Shown here: piece by piece, positions 50,059-62,043 of the stretch | How the letters are laid out: every line of letters begins with the position of its first letter | How positions within the stretch are numbered: position 1 is the stretch's first letter | NCBI GenBank assembly: GCA_001972305.1 | Contig: BDDD01001599.1 | Coordinates: forward strand, 124,001-188,000 | Direction: 5' to 3' | Length of the DNA: 64,000 nucleotides | From: Cephalotus follicularis | Taxonomy: Eukaryota; Streptophyta; Magnoliopsida; Oxalidales; Cephalotaceae | The notes under the pieces: model-generated | Databases searched by the model: none | What the model saw: the letters and a program-made list of their open reading frames with translations, nothing else | Told to the model about the DNA's origin: nothing | Made by a program: the position numbers and the translations under genes

Positions 50059-52389
50059 TGTCACACCCCGCTTCATTAACAACATATAAGTCATGACAAT
50101 CAACATAAATCCAGCTTATGCAAACTATGGTAAATTTAAAACTTTGATTCCATTAACATCTTGCGGAAGCATTTAATAATAAGCTGAACAAGTAAGCAAA
50201 GTCATGCGTCCCATACCACATGATTCCAACATTTAATATCATTAAGCCATTGTCAATTGCCCTCAAACGGAGCGTGATCAAAAGTCGATCAACATCATTA
50301 ATACATTAGTACAGTAATCCAAAATAAAACATGTCTCAATACATTGTTTTAACATTTATTCAAGCAAATAAAACTCCATCTCCCCTGATTCGGCCGCGCA
50401 CAGTCGAAATCCATATCACTACATCAATCTGTAATAGTAGGGGGTTAGCCTTTGTCCTCACTCGGCTAAATTATAAAAGTAATTTAGGGTTAGTGATAAA
50501 AATGCCATGTAATAAATGCATCGTGATGCAATACATACTATATCTCGATGTATATATATGCATATGCCAAAAGACTACAATCTCACAGTTCACAATCATA
50601 TCCAAAGGACCAATCAATTCACAATGGGTACGAAGAGCGTCCCCAACTCCCGGCCCCAACGTCTTACATTCTGACATCGGCCCCCCAACTCCTGGAAGCA
50701 CGAGCAGGTCACGGTACAGTGAGTTACCCAGCCATCTCCTGGCCCCTGGGTCAACCCTACCACTAGCCATCGCTGGCATCTCCGCCACGCAACTAGTACG
50801 GCAACAATCACAATCAACAATCAATTCGATTCACAATTTGTTTTCCAAGTAGTTTATAAGTTAAAAATTCTTGAAAACAACACATTTTCACGATGTACAA
50901 CTCTTTGAACAGTTCACGATCTTTTGGAAGCCATTTTCACAATCTTTCGAAAATATATATTTTGCTTAAAACACACATTTTCGAGTAAAGTAATGATTTA
51001 TAATAATCATGTATGCACTTCCAAAAATGATAAAACATTTCACAATCATTTCACAATTCAGTTCATAACAATACACAAGGCACACATATGCTCATAATGC
51101 AAGTCAGTCCCTCAACAGTCGGCTGTCCCTTCATGACAGTCGGTTGTTCCCTCTCAACAGTCAGCTGGCCTAGTTTGGCAGTCGGCTGTCTACCGATCAA
51201 CAGTTGGCTGTCCTCTATTGGCAGTCGGCTGCCCTCTTGGCAGTCGGCTGCTTCGTAAACAGTACGCGTCTTCTACATCGCTACTCACCCCAGCTTCCTC
51301 AGCGAATCTGGATAAAGTGACACGTGGACAGTCGACTGTCATCCCAAACAGTCGGCTGTGCCATCTACAGTCGGCTGCCCTCTCTTGGCAGTCGACTACA
51401 CAACAAGCAGGAGGTGACCTCCATTAAAATGCATGAACAGTTGACTGGCTCCTTAGCACAGTCGGCTGTTTCCCTCGAGTAGTCGGCTGTTCGCACTGAA
51501 CAGTCGGCTAGTACCCTTGAACAGTCGGTTGTCCTCCTAGGACAGTCACTACTCGTGCGAGCAGTGCACGAAAACAGCAGAAAATACATGCAATTCTCAT
51601 CCCAATCCAAACACAACAGAGCATTCATCAACAACAACACATTTTATGCTCATATCACAGTCTACTGCATGCATTTCATCTATGAAAATCCATTATAACG
51701 GAACTTAAATCACAATTATAAAATCCCCTACCTTTGAATTCCAAGTTAGGAATTGCAATCCACCTCTTTAAGTCCCGGATCCGGGGCGTTGAAAGCTCCA
51801 AGGTCTGTCCAATGGCTCCAACAGGTCTAGTTCTCCCACTGGTTCGAGCCTCCAAGCCCCCGGTTGAAGTATGGAGCATTTGGGTCTAACCTCTCTCTCT
51901 CTCTCTTTTCCTCTCATTCTTCCCCTCACAACTCACTATTTCTTCCTTCTCTATGCAATGCTGATGGAAAGAGGAGGAGAATGTGTGTTTTTATGGGAAA
52001 AACGCGTTTCCCCTTTTTCTCTATATTTCTTCTGACATTTCCCATCAATCACTCCCCCCACCTGCCATGACAGGCCTGGCACGCATGTTATGCTGTCTGA
52101 ACCAATGGCAGTCGACTGTCTCATCTTGGCAGTCGACTGTCTCTACCGACAGTTTTCCAGCCGGCTGTTTTCCCCAACAGTCGGCTGGTTCCACATAAGG
52201 GGTTCCAATCGATTGTCTCTCTCTGACAGTCGGCTGCCCGCCCTGTTTCCACACTTTCTTCAATTACTTTATCTTTTCATGCAAGCTTTAACATCACAAT
52301 ATGAGAAAATCCATAAGTCTCATTAATTTAATGCATAGATTACATCGGGAAATACAATATTACATTCAATGAAAATCCCAGGCGTGACA
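50059..52389 (-). repeat. Tekay-like 3' LTR
   Basis: 2,331 bp. It contains a GTTAGCC...CGGCTAA hairpin (50445-50469) missing from the other LTR by deletion, and about 20 CAGTCGGCTG/CAGTCGACTG motifs at 51110-51550 and 52100-52230. Confidence 0.88.
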
Positions 52390-52434
52390 TCCACCCCTCT
52401 TTCGAGGAATTTCGTCCTTGAAATTGAAACAGTA

Positions 52435-53769
52435 CTAAAACAAATGAAGGTAACGCTCTCTAATGTCCTCTTCGCGTTCCCAAGTCGCCTCATCAGGTCG
52501 ATGGAACTGCCACTGAACCTTCACCATAGGAATGGTTCGGTTCCTCAATACCTGCGTCTTCCAATCCATAATCTGTACCGGCAACTCCTCGTAAGAAAGT
52601 TCATCTCGCGCAGGAACTGAATCATAATCCAAGACATGTGATGGGTCTCGAATATATGTCCTCAACATAGACACATGGAAGACATCGTGCACATTTGACA
52701 GTGCAGGGGGTAAAGCAAGCTGATAAGCCACCTCCCCAACTCTCTCCAAAACCTCAAAAGGACCAATGTAGCCCAAAGCTAACTTGCCCTTCTTCCCAAA
52801 TCTTTGCACTCCATTCCATGGAGAAACCTTCAGAAACACATGATCACCAACGTCGAAGGTCATAGGCCTCCTCTTGACGCTATCCACATAGCTCTTCTAC
52901 CGGCTATGAGCTGCAAGCAACTACTCCCTGATAAACCTGACTTTCTCAGAAGTCTCCTCCACCAGATCAGACCCAAGCAACGGTCGCTCACCAACCTCAT
53001 CCCAACAAATGGGTGATCTACACTTTCTTCCATACATAGCCTCGTATGGTGCCATACCATTACTGGAATGATAGCTGTTATTATAAGAAAACTCTATCAG
53101 AGGAATGTGGTCCTCCCAAGTACCAGCAAAGTCGATAATACAAGCTCAGAGCATATCCTCCAAAGTCTTGATGGTACGCTCTGACTGGCCATCTGTCTGT
53201 GGGTGAAAGGCAGTGCTAAGGTTCAGCTTTGTCCCAAAAGCTGTCCGAAACCTCTTCCAAAAGTTAGAAGTAGAGATCGAATCTCTGTCACGAACTATAC
53301 TCACGGGAACACTGTGCAGTCTCACGATCTCCTTTACATATAAACGAGCCAACTTGCTCGCTGAATCCGTGACATGCATGGGCAAAAAGTGAGCCAATTT
53401 GGTAAGCCGATCCACAATGACCCACACCGTATTGTCACGGTTTTGAGTCAAAGGAAAACCCGAAACAAAATCCATCGTCACATGCTCCCATTTCCACTAT
53501 AGAATAGGTAAAGGCTGTAACAAACCCGCTGGCCTCTGGTGCTCAGTCTTGACAGTCTGACAAGTATAACACTTTGCGACATAGTCAGCAATCTCCCTCT
53601 TCATGCCAGGCCACCAGTAGTTCCTTATCATGTCTTGATACATTTTTATGCTACCAGGATGTATGCTATACTGCGACTTGTGCGCTGCATTTAATAACGC
53701 ACTTTTTATCTCAGGATCATCCAGAAGATAGACACGTCCCCGGAATCTCAGAATGTCGTCAGAATGCAT
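52435..53769 (-). pseudogene. Tekay-like integrase with chromodomain-like C-terminus
   Basis: The minus strand from 53769 has the zinc-binding HHCC region (HPGSIKMYQDMIRNYWWPGM, CYTC), then TMDFVSGFPLTQNRDNTVWV, DRLTKLAHFLPM and FHPQTDGQSERTIKTLEDML of the DDE core, with stops at about 53495, 53145 and 52900. The last frame (52887-52435) has DVGDHVFLKVSPWNGVQRFG, then the sequence ending KVQWQFHRPDEATWEREEDI, typical of the chromodomain-like tail of Tekay/Del elements. Stop codon at 52435. Confidence 0.86.
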
Positions 53770-55615
53770 CTAGAAATCTGACTCTGAACCCAGATTCTCG
53801 CGAATCTCCAGTAGTTCAGGATCACGCGATTGTGCATCCTTTATATGGTCCAGTAGCGCCGACTGCGCTCGCATGCTAGCCACAAAGACCCCCGGTGACT
53901 AATTAAATGGAGACCACCTTTGGAAGTCCTCTAACATCTTCCACTGAGATATCATCTTGCTAGCAGTCATAGCCTTTCGGCTTAAGGCATCCGCGACCAC
54001 ATTCGCTTTCCTGGGATGGTACTGAATACTACAGTCATAGTCGTTAAAGAATTCCACTCATCTCCATTGTCTCATGTTTAGTGTATCTTGACAGAAAAGA
54101 TACCTCAAACTTTTGTGGTCAGTGAAAATCTCAAACTGCGCCCCATATAAATAATGTCTCCATTTCTGAAGAGCAAAAATAATCGCGGCCAATTCAAGAT
54201 CATGCGTCGGGTAGTTCTCCTCATACAGCTTTAGCTTTTGTGAACCATAAGCAATCACCCTTCCTTGTTGCATCAACACGCAACCAAATCCCTTACCCGA
54301 AGCATCACTATAGACTGTAAAGCCCTCATTACCCTCAGGTAACAACAAAACAGGAGCGGAAAACCGATCTTTCAGATCGCAAAAACTGGCTTCACATTCA
54401 TCATCCCAGATAAACAAGGTCTTCTTCTGGATATGCTTCATCAACGGTATAGCTATCCTCGAGAAGTCCTGAATGAACCTCTGATAATAACCCGCCAAGC
54501 CAAGAAAACTGCGCACCTCAGTCACATTCCTTGGTTGCGGCCAATCTCGCACCACCTCAGTCTTCGACGGGTCCACAGCCAAACCCTCTCCAGATACAAT
54601 GTGACCAAGAAAAATCACATGATCGAGCCAGAACTCACACTTGCCAAACTTGGCATACAACTGATGCTCTCTGAGAATCTGCAAAACTAACCTCAGATGA
54701 TAAGTGTGTTCCTCCTCGCTCCTCGAGTACACCAGTATATCATCGATAAACACTACTGTAAACTGATCCAGGTAGGGTTGAAACACAACATTCATCAGTG
54801 ACATGAATGCTGCTGGTGTGTTGGTGACACCAAACGGCATTACCAAGAACTCATAGTGACCATACCTAGTCTGGAAGGCAATCTTCTCCACATCACCTTC
54901 CTTCACCCTCAACTGGTGATAACCCAACTTTGGAAAACACCCTTGACCCTTGTAACTGGTCAAACAAATCATCAACGTGTGGAATAGGATACTTATTCTT
55001 AATGGTGGCCTTATTCAACATCATGTAGTCGATGCAAAGCCTCATCGACCCATCCTTCTTTTTCACAAATAACACAGGCGCGCCCCACAGAGAAACACTG
55101 GGCCGCACAAAACCCTTATCAATTAGGTCTTGCGATTGTAACTTCAGTTCTCGCAACTCCGCAGGAGCCATTTGGTAGGGCGCCTTAGAGATAGGAGCCG
55201 TACCTGATACTAGGTCAATCACGAATTCCATGCTCCACTTCGGTGGTAAAGACACCAAGTCTGCAAGGAACACATCCAGAAATTCATTCACAACTGGAAC
55301 TTCCTCCATGCTCTCACCTTTCTCCTTTCTTCTGTCAATCACATGCACCGAAAATTGTTCACACCCTTTTTCCAGATATCTCGATGAACGAATAAATGAT
55401 ATAATCAATGTCGAGAACCCTTTGTTCCCCTTGAACTGTATAGTTGTTCCATCAGGTAAGCAAAAATCCAAAGTCTTGTTGTAACAGTCCATGCGTGCAC
55501 GGTAAGTTGACAACCAGTCCATACCCAAGATGACGTCAAAATCATGAATGGTCAGTACAATCAAATCTGCGTACACTGGAACACCTGCCATAGAAACCTC
55601 GCAACCCTTATACAC
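53770..55615 (-). pseudogene. Tekay-like protease end, reverse transcriptase, RNase H
   Basis: From 55615: [18 protein letters not shown], linker, RT with [19 protein letters not shown], a frameshift near 54900-54975, then [34 protein letters not shown] and FIDDILVYS. RNase H follows with [38 protein letters not shown] and [11 protein letters not shown] stop lies near 54058. The RT active site YIDD equivalent is FIDD, normal for this group. Confidence 0.88.
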
Positions 55616-57030
55616 CTAATCTGTACACATGGAACCCCCAGTAGGTGTACTCACATCGAGAACATATGGCATGCAATCAGGAGGCACATTCAAACATGAT
55701 GCAAATCGGGAAGCAATAAAAGAATGCGATGCTCCCGAATCCATCACCACTCTAGCGAAAAAACCTTAAACATATATAGTACCTCCCATAACAAAAGTAG
55801 ACTTCGGAACCTCTGCCTGGGTGAGAATGAAAACTCTACCTTTCACGATACCCTTGCCGATATCTCTCCGCTGTGATGGTCCAGGTGCAGAACCACTACC
55901 ACTTGCTGGCCCCGTAGGTGCTGTCGTCTGACCCCTCGGGCAATCCCACACTGAATGACCCACTGTCCCACACCTCAGGAACCACCCCTTCTACGCCCAA
56001 CAATCTTTTAACTGGTGACCTGTACGACCACAGTGAAAGAAAACCCCAGTCCTCGCATCACTCCCCTGGCTAGGAGCACCCTGTGAAGCTGTCTGTTGAG
56101 ATTTATATTTTGGCAACTTTGACGGGGAACAACTGGCCTGCCACTTCGATGACGCTGGCCTAGACTGAGTAGATGTCTGTTTACTCTGATGTGCTCAGGC
56201 TCTCTCGGCCTGGTCTTTATTCAATATGCTTTCCAACAACCTCGCCTTCTGGGTGACCTCCACAAAAGTACCCAACTCCATAGCTCTAATCCAAGACCGA
56301 AGATCCGGTCGAAAACCTCTCAGGAACCTCAAGATCTTCTTATCTTCATCTGCCACTAGATAGGCTGAATACCTGGCAAGCTCCACAAATCTGGCCTGAT
56401 ATTTGGCCACAGTCATGTCACCCTGATGCAGCTCCAGGAGCTCCGTCTCTCTCCTTTCCCGCTCTATCCGGGGTACATAAGTCACCAAGAACTCCTCCTG
56501 AAACCCCTCCCAAGTACTAGCAACTCCGGTGGCTTCCCATTTAGCTTTTACCATCTCCCACCAGTGAGTGGCCTCACCCCATAATCGGTACACAGAAAAT
56601 ATAAGTTTCTACCTGTCAGTGCACTCCATCACCTCGAAGATCTTCTTTAGATCCTGTAACCACCTCTCAGCAATAGTGGCATCAAGCTCCCCTTTAAAAC
56701 TGGGAGGATTCTGTCTCATGAACCTCTCAAGGTTCCTCCCAAACCGATTACCGTCATCTTGTATACCGTAAGCAGGAGCCATCTGCTGAGGCTGAGCTTG
56801 AGCATACAATCTCTGCATCTCCTACATGTTCGCTGCATTGGCAACCATCTGCTTTTGGAAGTAGTCAGAGATGCGGTCCATCGGATCTCTCACATTATGT
56901 GCGCCTCCAGAACATTCATGTTGGCAGCCTCCTGAGGAACGTTATTCAATGGATCTCCCCCAAGATTTGCCTCCTCGGGAACATCCTCTTCAACAACTCT
57001 CCACCTTCCGCATCTTCTCCAACCGTCCAT
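55616..57030 (-). pseudogene. Tekay-like gag and protease start
   Basis: The ATG at 57030 (minus) begins a Gag-like N-terminus interrupted by a stop near 56823; the capsid follows with NPPSFKGELDATIAERWLQD, a stop near 56610, then YRLWGEATHWWEMVKAKWEA and TVAKYQARFVELARYS. Two nucleocapsid knuckles (HCGRTGHQLKDC, RCGTVGHSVWDC) have each lost the first Cys. A protease VVMDSGASHSFIASRF lies near 55690-55740. Confidence 0.83.
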
Positions 57031-57169
57031 TTATTCATGTAATAAACTTACATTAACCATCAGGAACAATCTTAAATTATCAATGAACTTTCCGTGTAGG
57101 AACACTTATTTAATTTCCAAGTATAGTATCCTAGCTAAGCATAAATGGAATATGCTCTGATACCGCTAT

Positions 57170-59362
57170 TGTCACACCCCGCTTTATTAACAACATATAA
57201 GTCATGGTAATCAACATAAATCCGGCTTATGCAAAATAAGGTAAATTTAAAACTTTGATTCCATTAACATCTTGAGGAAACATTTAATAATAAGCTGAAC
57301 AAGTAAGCAAAATCATGCGTCCCATACCACATGATTCAAATATTTAATATCATTAAGCCATTGTCAATTGCCCTCAAACGGAACGTGATCAAAAGTCGAT
57401 CAACATCATTAATACATTAGTACAGTAATCCAAAATAAAACATGTCTCAATACATTGTTTTAACATTTCTTCAAGCAAATAAAACGCCATCTCCCCTGAT
57501 TCGGCTGCGCACGATTGAAATCCATATCACTGCATCAATCTGTAATAGTAGCTACAATCTCACCATTCACAATCATGTCCAAAGGACCAATCAATTCACA
57601 ATGGGTATGAAGAGCGTCGCCAACTCCTGGCCCCAACGTCTTACATCCTGACATCGGTCCCCAACTCCTGGAAGCACGAGCAGGTCACGGTACAGTGAGT
57701 TACCCAGCCCTCTCATGGCCCTTGGGTCAACCTTGCCACTAGCCATCGCTGGCATCTCCGCCACGCAACTAGTATGGCAACAATCACAATCAGCAATCAA
57801 TTCGGTTCACAATCTATTTTCCAAGTAGTTTATAAGTTAAAAATACTTGAAAACAACACATTTTTACAATGTACAACTCTTTGAATAGTTCACGATCTTT
57901 TGGAAGCCATTTTCATAATCTTCCAAAAATATATATTTTGCTTAAAACACACATTTTTGAGTAAAGTAATGATTTATAATAATCATGTATGCACTTCAAA
58001 AAATGATCAAACATTTCACAATCAATTCACAATTCAGTTCATAAAAATACGAAAGGCACACATATGCTCAGAATGCAAGTCAGTCCCTCCAGTCGGCTGT
58101 CCCTTCATGACAGTCGACTGTTCCCTCTCAATAGTTAGCTGGCCTAGTTTGGCAGTCGGCTGTCTACCTATCAACAGTCGGATATCCTTTATTGGCATCC
58201 AGCTTCCCTCAAACAACAGTCGGCTGCCCTCTTGGATGTCGGCTGCTTCGTAAACAGTACGCGTCTTCTACATCGCTACTCACCCCAGCTCCGCGACCTC
58301 AGCGAATCCAGATAAAGTGACACGTGGACAGTTGACTGTCATCCCAAACAGTCAGCTGCGCCATCTACTGTCGGCTACCCTCTCTTGGCAGTCGACTACA
58401 CAACAAGCAGGAGGTGACCTCCGTTAAAATGCATGAACAGTAGACTGGCTCCTTAGCACAGTCGGCTGTTTCCCTCGAGTAGTCGGCTGTTCACACCGAA
58501 CAGTCGGCTAGTATCCTTGAACAGTCGGGTGCTCCTGCGAGCAGTGCGTGAAAACAGTAGAAAATACATGCAATTCTTAGCCCAATCTAAACACAACAGA
58601 GCATTCATCAACAACAACACATTTCATGCTCATATCACAGTCTATTGCATGCATTTCATCTATGAACATCCATTATAACAGAACTTAAATCACAATTATA
58701 AAATCTCATACCTTTGAATTCCAAGTTAGGAGTTGCAATCCACCTCTTTAAGTCTCGGATATGAGGCATTCAAAGCTCCCAAGTCCGTGCAATGGCTCCA
58801 ACAGGTCCGGTTCTCCCACTGGTTCGAGCCTCCAAGCCCCCGGTTCAAGTATGGAGCATTTGGTTCTAACCTCTCTCTCTCTTTTCCTCTCCTTCTTCAC
58901 CTGACAACTTACTATTTCTTCCCTCTCTATCCAATGCTGATGGAAAGAGGAGGAGAATGCGTGTTTTTATGGGAAAAACGTGTTTCCCCTTTTTCTCTAT
59001 CTTTCTTCTGACATTTCCCATCAATCACTCCTCCCCCTGCCAAGACAGGCCTGGCACGCATGTTATGCTACTAACCCATGGCAGTCGACTGTCTCATCTT
59101 GGCAGTCGACTGTCTCTACCGACAGTTTACCAGCTGGCTGTTTTCCCCAGCAGTTGGCTGGTTCCACTTAAGGGGGTCCAGTCGACTGTCTCTCTCTGAC
59201 AGTAGGCTGTCCGCCCTGTTTCCACACTTTGTTCAATTTCTTTATCTTCTCATGCAAGCTTTAACATAACAATGTGGGAAAATCCATAATTCTCATTAAT
59301 TTAATGTATAGATTACATCGGGAAATACAATATTACATTCAATGAAAATCTCAAGCGTGACA
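57170..59362 (-). repeat. Tekay-like 5' LTR
   Basis: 2,193 bp, collinear with 50059-52389 but lacking a block of about 130 bp around the hairpin (junction near 57549) and with other small indels. Carries CAGTCGGCTG motif clusters at 58090-58530 and 59080-59210. Confidence 0.88.
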
Positions 59363-59379
59363 TGTTATATTTTGTTTAA

Positions 59380-62028
59380 TAATATGATTTATGCAAAATG
59401 TTTCCTTCATGATGGATTATATATATTGAGTAAACATGAGACTGTTTTCAATATGCAAAAAGAAAATAAAAGAAAAAGAGATGAAGTTAATCAATCCTAC
59501 CTATGGCATTGCAGACTTGGTCATATAAGTGAGAAAAGAGTCCGCAGGTTGATCTCCGATGGATATTTTGACTTTTCAACGTATCAACCACTTCCAACTT
59601 GTGAACCCTGTCTTAAAGGTAAAATGACCAAATCTCCCTTCACCGGGAAAGGGGAGAGGACCCAGAACTGCTAGGTCTAATACTAGCTGATGTATGTGGA
59701 CCAATGACAGTTGTGGTCCGAGGTGGATATTCCTACTTCATAACCTTTACGAATGATCATTCCCGTTTTGGTTATTTGTACCTGATGCGGCACAAATCTG
59801 AAGCCTTTGAAAAGTTCAAAGAATTCAGACTGGTAAAAGTCTGAAAACTCTTCGATCAGGTCGAGGTGGTGAGTATCTCTCCACTGAGTTTTTAACTTAT
59901 CTCAGAGATAATGGGATTATCTCTCAGTGGACCCCTCTGAGAACACCACAGCATAATGGTGTGTCTGAAAAGAGGAATCGCACTTTGCTAGACATGATGA
60001 GTAGCATGATGAGTGATGCTGGACTTCCACTGTCTTTTTGGGGTTATGCATTAGAGACTTCTATTCTCTTATTGAACAGGACTCCAACAAAATCTGCTCC
60101 CAAAACACCATATGAGATATGGAATGGGAAGAAACCCAATCTTAGTTACCTAAGGATATGGGGTTGCCCTGCATATGTCAAGCAGGCAACAACAGATAAA
60201 TTGGAATCTAGGTCCATTAAATGTAAACTTGTGCGATATCCTAAAGAAACACAAGGATATTACTTGTATTATCCACCTAACAACAAAGTGTTTGTAGCCA
60301 AGCATGCTACTTTTCTTGAGAAGGACTTCCTGTTGGAAGATAGTAGTGGGAGTATGATAGAGCTAGATGAATGATCTAAAGAACCACAAGTTGATGGCCT
60401 ATCCAATCATGTTCAAATTAATGTTCCTGAAATGTCAGCTACCACAGATACACAACCTCTGCGTAGAACTACCCGATTACCTAGGGAACTTGAGAGATAC
60501 TATGGTAGCTTTCTCATTGAAGGTACCCAAGAGGTAAATCTCATGAATGATGATCCGGTAAGCTACAAAGAAGCCATATGCGATATGGACTCAGAGAAAT
60601 GGCTTGATGCCATGAATTCTGAAATGGAATCTATGTACTCCAATAAAGTTTGGGATCTAGTGGATGCACCCGAAGGGGTTAAACCCTTAGGTTGCAAATG
60701 GATTTTCAAAAGGAAGATTGGAGATGAAGGAAAGGTGAAGACCTTTAAAGCTAGGCTAGTAGCCAAAGGCTACAACGAATGGGAAGGGATTGATTATGAG
60801 GAAACTTTCTCTCCTGTCGCCATGCTTAAATCCATTCAGATTTTACTTGCTATAGCTGCACATTTTGACAATGAGATATGGAAAATGGATGTGAAAACTA
60901 CTTTTCTCAATGGAAACATTGATGAAGACATTTATATGACTCAATTTGAGGGTTTCATATCCACTGGTGAGGACCCGAAAGTGTGCAAGCTTAAGAAGTC
61001 CATTTATGGACTAAAGCAAGCTTCGAGGAGTTGGAACATCTGATTTGATGAGACAATCAAAGAGTTTGATTTCATTAAGAATTGAGATGAACCATGTGTG
61101 TATTAAAAGGTTAGTGGGAGCTCAATGACTTTTTTGGTCTTGTACGTTGATGACATACTCCTTATAGGAAATGATGTGATCATGTTGTCAAACATGAAAG
61201 CCTAGTTATCCAAAGTTTTCTCCATGAAAGTCTTGGGAGATACTTCCTATATCCTAGGTATAAAGGTCTATAGAGATAGATCAAAAGGGATGATAGGGTT
61301 GTCCCAGTTTTTGTACATTGTCAGAGTGCTTAAGCGGTTTAGCATGGAAAATTCCAAGAAAGGTTATCTACCTCTATGAATTTCACTTTCTAAGCAGTTG
61401 TCTCCCAAGGTAGCTGAAGGAAAACAAAGGATGATGCACATTCCATATGCTTCAGCAATTGGAAGCATCATGTATGCTATGCTTTGCACTAGACCAGATA
61501 TCGCATATGCTGTAAGTGTTACAAGCAGATACTAGTCAGATCCAGGTGAGAGTCACTGGAAGGCTGTCAAAGATATCCTCAAGTACCTTAACAGGAGTAA
61601 GGATTTATTCTTAATGTATGGAGGAAAAGGTTTGAAGATTAAGGGTTTTACTGACTCTAATTTTCAGACAGATGTGGATGATTCAAAATCAACATCGAGG
61701 TTTGTGTTCACCTTAAATGGTGGAGCAGTGAGCTAGAAGAGTTCCAAACAACCTACCACTGTAGATTCAGTGATTGAAGCTGAATACATTACGACATCGA
61801 AAGCTGCCAAGGAAGGTGTATGGATGAACTAGATCGCACTCAAACTCTAAACACATTCTTAGGCGCTTTCACCTTATACGTGAGATCGTTGATCGTGGAG
61901 ATATAAAAGTGGAATGTGTTCCAAGTGAAGACAATATTGCAGACCCGCTTACTAAGGTACTATCAAAGGCGGTCTTTGACAGACACCTTAATGCAATGGG
62001 TATGAGACACTATGGCAACTGGCTTTAG
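59380..62028 (+). pseudogene. copia integrase, RT and RNase H, decayed
   Basis: Integrase: LWHCRLGHISEKRVRRL and CEPCLKGKMTKSPFTGKGER, then DVCGPMTVVVRGGYSYFITF and FGYLYLMRHKSEAFEKFKEF with frameshifts, TPQHNGVSEKRNRTLLDMM-type core end. RT: EKWLDAMNSEMESMYSNKVW, CKWIFKRKIGDEGKVKTFKA, KMDVKTTFLNGNIDEDIYM, SIYGLKQASRSWN, LYVDDILLIGND. RNase H: IPYASAIGSIMYAMLCTRPD, FTDSNFQTDVDDSKSTS and VPSEDNIADPLTK, stop at 62026-62028. At least eight in-frame TAG/TGA codons, mostly where CAG/CAA or TGG is expected. Confidence 0.88.
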
Positions 62029-62031
62029 CAC

Positions 62032-62043
62032 TTAGTGGGAGAT
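62032..62043 (+). other. copia polypurine tract
   Basis: TTAGTGGGAGAT directly before TGTTAG, the standard plant copia plus-strand primer position. Confidence 0.75.

Larger units (their letters stand above)
50059..59362 (-). mobile_element. Tekay-like chromovirus, full length, nested in copia
   Basis: 9,304 bp, TGTCACACCCCG...GCGTGACA, with exact target duplications TGTTA (50054-50058 and 59363-59367). Coding is on minus: 5' LTR 59362-57170, gag, protease, RT, RNase H, integrase with a chromodomain-like C-terminus, 3' LTR 52389-50059. The primer site GGTATCAGAGCATA (minus, about 57164-57151) and a purine tract AAAGAGGGGTGGA next to 52389 fit. Stops in gag and pol make it non-autonomous now. 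The LTRs differ by several indels and many substitutions. Confidence 0.9.
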
